Below are positions 60,298 to 64,000 of a DNA stretch of 64,000 bases, piece by piece. Source of the DNA: Asterias amurensis (lineage: Eukaryota > Echinodermata > Asteroidea > Forcipulatida > Asteriidae); assembly GCF_032118995.1 (NCBI RefSeq), contig NC_092663.1:9858001-9922000 (forward strand), in the 5' to 3' direction. The translations under genes and the position numbers were made by a program. Position 1 is the first letter of the stretch; each line of letters starts with the position of its first letter. A model generated the notes under the pieces. The model saw nothing but the letters and a program-made list of their open reading frames with translations. It had not been told where the DNA came from and made no database searches.

Positions 60298-60717
60298 TCA
60301 GTAAAGCGTGCAGTAATTAATCAAGGCATAGAAGTAACTGTTCGAGTTGAAGGCGTTCAAGTAAACTTTCTAGTGGATACTGGGGCAAGCTTGACTATCA
60401 TCCGCCCAGATATGTATTACAAGATTTCCGAAAGTTCAAGACCAAAACTAGATTCGACTAACGTAAAAGTAGCCATGGCCAATGGAGAACTCGCTCCTTG
60501 TTTGGGACAAGGACGACTCAAGCTAGAATTTCAAGTTAAAGAACAAAGTAAAGTAATAAGTCAAGACGTATACCTTGCTGACATCGAGCCTGAGGGAATT
60601 CTGGGCTACGACTTCCTTGAAATGTACGACTGTACACTGAATTTGGGGAAAGGTGAAATGCAGATTGGAGGACAGCAAGTGAAATGTCACGTTTACCGGG
60701 CGTCTGCTGAAAAGTGA
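60286..60717 (+). pseudogene. pol: Retrotransposon aspartic protease region
   Basis: Contains the active-site VDTGASLTII and, further on, the flap-like and ILGYDFLEMY words of a pepsin-type retroviral protease. The ATG used by the open frame lies at the edge of the foreign segment, so it is not the real start. The frame ends at 60717 and pol continues one base out of phase. Confidence 0.82.
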
Positions 60718-61031
60718 ACCCGAGTGATATAGCCGACCGAACTATTACAATCAAAGCAGGAGAAGAGATATTGCTACCTGGCAAGCTGAAACACAGAAAT
60801 AGAAATTCAAAGTTTGGCATTGTTGAACCTGAGCCGAGATTCGTCAGAAATCACGAGGTCATGGTTGCCAAAACCTTGGTTGATGTCCAACAAGAATTGG
60901 TACCGATCAGAGTTCTCAATCTTAAAGATGAAGCTATAGTAATCTACCAGGGTGCAGTGTTAGCCACATGTGAACCCGTTGAGAGTGGTGAAATCGTGCA
61001 AGAAAAAGAGGGACGTCGTGTAACTATATAA
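60714..61031 (+). pseudogene. pol: Pol segment between protease and reverse transcriptase
   Basis: In a different frame from the protease; about 105 residues with ITIKAGEEILLPGKL, typical of gypsy linkers. It ends in a TAA at 61029-61031, after which the same frame continues into RT, so that stop is a nonsense change. Confidence 0.7.
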
Positions 61032-61073
61032 CAAGAGAACAAGCAAGCGTCGGAACAAGAAATTCCAGAGCAC

Positions 61074-61919
61074 TTGACCGAATTATTCAAGATCAGTGGT
61101 GAAAGGCTAAATCCAAGTCAAAAGATGCAATTATCAAGAGTCTTGACGACGTTTCAAGATGTTTTTGCAAAAGACTCAAGTGATTTGGGAAAGACTTCAA
61201 TTGTCAAGCACGAGATAAATACTGGTGAGGCACGGCCCATCAGACAACCATCCAGGAGACTCCCAATACATCAAAGAGATGTAGCAAAAGAAGAAATCGA
61301 CAAGATGTTAAAGCGAGGGGTGATTGAACCATCGTCAAGCCCGTGGGCTTCGCCCATCGTTTTGGTCAAGAAAAAGGATGGATCGACAAGATTTTGTGTG
61401 GACTACCGAAAACTATATGCCTCACCCATCAAAGACTCTTATCCTTTACCAAGAATCGACGACTCACTGGACACACTATCCGGGTCTCAGTGGATCTCAA
61501 CGCTGGATTTGGCAAGTGGGTACTGGCAAGTGGAGATGGCACAGAAAGATAAGGAGAAAACGGCTTTCATTACCAAAGAGGGGCTATTCGAATTCAAGGT
61601 GATGCCCTTTGGTTTATGTAATGCGCCCGCAACCTTTGAACGCCTGATGGAACGAGTGCTCTCCGGACTTCAATGGCAGACCTGTTTACTCTACATTGAT
61701 GACGTCATCGTTTATGGAAATCATTTTCAAGCAGCCCTTCAAAGATTACAAGAAGTACTGACGCGACTCAGGACAGCTGGCCTTAAGTTGAGTCCAAAGA
61801 AGCGTCATCTCTTTCAGGAGAGAGTGACATTTTTGGGACATGTCGTCTCAAGTCAAGGTATACAGACAGATCCGGTCACGACAGAGGCAGTTGATAAATG
61901 GCCCACCCCAGAACAGTGA
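61074..61919 (+). pseudogene. pol: Retrotransposon reverse transcriptase
   Basis: 281-codon open segment with the RT motifs in order: SPWASPIVLVKKKDGSTRFC, VDYRKL, PRIDDSLDTLSGS with STLDLASGYWQV, FEFKVMPFGLCNAPATFERL, and the catalytic YIDD in LLYIDDVIVYG, then FLGHVVSSQG. A frame change at about 61915 separates it from RNase H. The motif spacing is that of Ty3/gypsy. Confidence 0.92.
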
Positions 61920-62350
61920 CTGAAGTTCGGAGCTTTCTAGGACTTTGCTCATATTATTACAGACGATTCGTCAGAAATTTTGCTGAAATTGCAAGACCTC
62001 TGCACCGCCTAACAGAGAAGACGCAAATTAATTTTGTGTGGACAAAGGAATGTGAAGATGCATTTCAACGACTCAAGAGGGATCTGACAACCACTCCAAT
62101 ACTGGTGTACCCTTCAAGTGACGAAACCTTCATCTTAGACACAGATGCAAGTAATCAAGGAGTAGGGGCAGTGTTATCACAAGTTCAAGATGGAAATGAG
62201 AAAGTCATCGCATTCTACAGCAGATCCTTGGCTAAAGCAGAGAGACAATATTGTGTAACAAGAAAGGAATTACTCGCAGTGGTTGCGTCCACCAAACATT
62301 TTCATCACTACTTGTATGGCAGGAAATTTCTCATCCGGACAGATCACTGA
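61898..62350 (+). pseudogene. pol: Retrotransposon RNase H region
   Basis: Starts with VRSFLGLCSYYYRRFVRNFA (connection), then FILDTDASNQGVGAVLSQ and RKELLAVV of RNase H, in a third frame. It stops at TGA (62348-62350) right after IRTDH, where the family continues, so the stop is a mutation. Beyond this, 62351-62562 has further breaks. Confidence 0.88.
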
Positions 62351-62562
62351 GCACTTCGGTGGCCAATGAATTTCATGAACCCGGAATGACAGATGGCAAG
62401 ATGGTTGGAACTTATGAGCACCTATGATTTCGATATCCAACATCGTCCTATAGTAAGCAGCATGGGAACGCTGACGGTCTGTCAAGAAAACCTTGTGCCA
62501 GTGAATGCAAACAGTGTGACGAGACGGAGAAATACAGCACAGCACAAGAAATAAAGTACAGC

Positions 62563-62943
62563 ATGAGAAAGCCCCGACAGCATAAAACAACAAGTGAAAG
62601 TACTAGACCAATTGTTGATGGCGCATCTGTAGAGATTGCTGATCAACCATTTTGTGGAAACGTCACGACAAATGCTCAAGAGCAAACAAGTGAAAGAAAC
62701 AACGACGAGGAACAGTATATAACGGAAGAAGAACTTAAAGACGCACAAAGAAAAGACAAGAGTGTATGCAAGATACTCCAATGGAAGGAAACTTCAGCCG
62801 AGCGACCACGGTGGGCTGATGTTTCACCTGAAAGTGCAGAAGTAAAGAGCCACTGGGCACAATGGGAAATATTGCACATTCGAGTAAGCGTCCTATGCCG
62901 ACGATGGGAAACCGTGACTGGCGATATCATCAAGTGGCAGATT
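62563..62943 (+). pseudogene. pol: Pol linker / start of integrase
   Basis: An open segment in yet another frame with acidic EEQYITEEELKDAQRKD, and CKILQWKE before the integrase zinc domain. It is cut by the SINE insertion at 62944. No full HHCC finger is readable here. Confidence 0.6.
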
Positions 62944-63283
62944 ATAACAAATTCTTATATAGCGCATTTCACAATAAACCGTATCAATGCGCTTTACAAT
63001 AGTGCCCTGGTCATAGGGATAAACAACCCTTTAATCTTTCTCAGCTCCCATTAGGGAGTATACAGCCCCGAGCTGCCGTGGCGCTCCGAAAGCTTTTCAT
63101 TCACAATATCAACCTCTACCCTCACAGGTACCCATTTATACCCCCTGGGTGAAGAGAAGCAATTATAGTAAAGTATCTTGCTCAAGGACACAAGTGTCAC
63201 GACCGGGATTCGAACCCACACTCCGTTGAATTAGCACCAGAACTTGAATTCGATGCTCTTAACCACTCGGCCGTGACACTCTA
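62944..63283 (-). mobile_element. tRNA-derived SINE, family 1, inserted in integrase region
   Basis: On the minus strand: AGTGTCACGGCCGAGTGGTT (A box), long variable arm, GGGTTCGAATCCCGGTC (B box), GTGTCCTTGAGCAAGATACT, GCCACGGCAGCTCGG, TAAAGCGCATTGATACGG, GCGCTATATAAGAATTTG. It is flanked by AGATT (62939-62943 and 63284-63288). It runs opposite to the retrotransposon and postdates it. Close to the copy in MSL1 intron 5. Confidence 0.9.
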
Positions 63284-63710
63284 AGATTGTTCTTCCAAAG
63301 AGTTTAAGGAAGACTCTTGTAACAAAACTACCTCGCGACAAAACATGTGGTCATCTTGGACAAAACAAGACAAGGGGCAGAGTCAGAAGCAGGTATCTGT
63401 AACAGATGGCAACGAGATGTGAATCTCATCGTCTCAACATGCGACAAGTGTGCATCAAGAAAGTCTCCAAACAAGACCCGCCGATGCCCGATGAAAACCT
63501 ATAACGTAGGAGTACCCATGGAAAGAGTTGCCATGGATGTGTTGGGTCCACTACCCCAGACTGATCGAGACAACCGATATATTCTGGTTATAGGTGACTA
63601 CTTCACAAAGTGGACCGAGGCCTATGCAATACCGAACCAAGAAGCCGCTACCATAGCAACAGTTTTTGTTGAACAGTTCGTCTGCAGATATGGCGTCCCG
63701 ATGCAGCTCC
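63284..63710 (+). pseudogene. pol: Retrotransposon integrase region, truncated
   Basis: Contains CDKCASRKSP from the zinc domain and a catalytic core with MERVAMDVLGPLPQ, YILVIGDYFTKWTEAY and VEQFVCRYGVP. The two core aspartates are visible; the third acidic residue and the C-terminus are gone because the sequence breaks off before 63711. Confidence 0.85.
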
Positions 63711-63720
63711 AATCGTTACA
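63711..63720 (+). repeat. Terminal 10 nt of the 3' LTR
   Basis: AATCGTTACA is identical to the end of the 5' LTR (58180-58189) and is followed by ATAC, which also precedes the 5' LTR. Short, but the agreement of two features makes chance less likely. Confidence 0.6.
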
Positions 63721-63724
63721 ATAC

Positions 63725-64000
63725 TTAAAAGTCTCGCAGCTTAATATTCAAGGGGAAATTCTTGATTGACTCTTAACTTTAATCCTTTGCCCAATAAAGT
63801 CACCTGGAAATATAATTTTTGTTTTCTTCGAACATTAGAGTAATGTTTCTGAACAATAAAATAATTTTTTGAGTAATTGTTTTTAACGCTGATATATAAA
63901 AAAAAAAAGTTGTGTGGGGGTGACTCCGCCTACTCCTTTTGTGACGTCAATCGAGGCAGACTTTGCCTCGATCGAACATCGAACACACGTACGTGCAAGC
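63725..64000. other. Right-edge flank with a small palindrome
   Basis: 63951-63974 contains the perfect 9-bp inverted repeat ATCGAGGCA / TGCCTCGAT, sharing the AATCGAGGCAAAG words of the foldback at 28605-28879. The flank may hold part of an element cut by the window edge. Otherwise nothing recognised. Confidence 0.4.

Larger units (their letters stand above)
57330..63720 (+). mobile_element. Ty3/gypsy LTR retrotransposon, degraded, with truncated 3' end
   Basis: Order: 5' LTR (57330-58189), PBS, gag, protease, reverse transcriptase, RNase H, integrase, which is the Ty3/gypsy order. ATAC flanks both ends (57326-57329 and 63721-63724). The right end keeps only AATCGTTACA, identical to the last 10 nt of the 5' LTR, so the rest of integrase and nearly all of the 3' LTR appear deleted. 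Pol is broken by frame changes and stops and by a SINE; gag is intact. It is a dead copy. It lies 450 bp from a tRNA gene, which may be chance. Confidence 0.88.

Noticed and set aside
63180..63283. Possible tRNA-Leu or tRNA-Ser gene on the minus strand
   Set aside because: It has a long variable arm, but it is the head of a SINE with target duplications.

Overview
This is animal nuclear DNA: AT-rich, intron-containing and packed with transposable elements. The gene set (PIP4K2, SUMO, MSL1) and exon structure are metazoan. The crowded short inverted-repeat elements, tRNA-derived SINEs, CR1/L2-like LINEs and a Ty3/gypsy element fit a marine invertebrate deuterostome. My best guess is an echinoderm, probably a starfish; that is inference from repeat style, not a database match. 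Three protein genes and one tRNA gene were rebuilt by joining exons across canonical GT-AG sites with matching phases.

Layout. (1) 1816-35570, minus strand: the first four coding exons (157 codons) of a type II phosphatidylinositol-5-phosphate 4-kinase (PIP4K2). Two introns are about 15 kb each, and the gene runs off the left edge. These introns hold most of the repeats: MITE-like palindromes, SINEs, LINE remnants, tandem arrays, and an inverted-repeat element carrying eleven 75-bp units. (2) 35571-37615: a 2-kb divergent interval between PIP4K2 and SUMO, probably carrying both promoters. (3) 37616-42532, plus strand: a complete five-exon SUMO gene (110 residues, TGG followed by a six-residue tail), with a long repeat-bearing 3' flank to about 45.4 kb. 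(4) 50273-56376, minus strand: a complete seven-exon MSL1 gene (463 residues: coiled coil plus C-terminal PEHE domain), convergent with SUMO. (5) 56803-56876: a tRNA-Asn(GUU) gene with a poly-T terminator. (6) 57330-63720: a degraded Ty3/gypsy retrotransposon with a full 5' LTR, PBS, gag with a zinc knuckle, and broken protease, RT, RNase H and integrase. A SINE sits in its integrase region and another foreign segment lies between gag and pol. Only the last 10 nt of the 3' LTR seem to remain, and both ends are flanked by ATAC.

The host genes are ordinary regulators: nuclear/cytoplasmic phosphoinositide signalling, sumoylation and H4K16-acetylation scaffolding. They are not an operon. The less ordinary content is in the mobile DNA: nested insertions with readable target-site duplications, a transposon-like unit with an internal minisatellite, a recurrent hairpin repeat whose order of motifs loosely recalls a hammerhead-ribozyme core, long foldback elements inside introns, and repeats lying about 10 nt from two splice donors.
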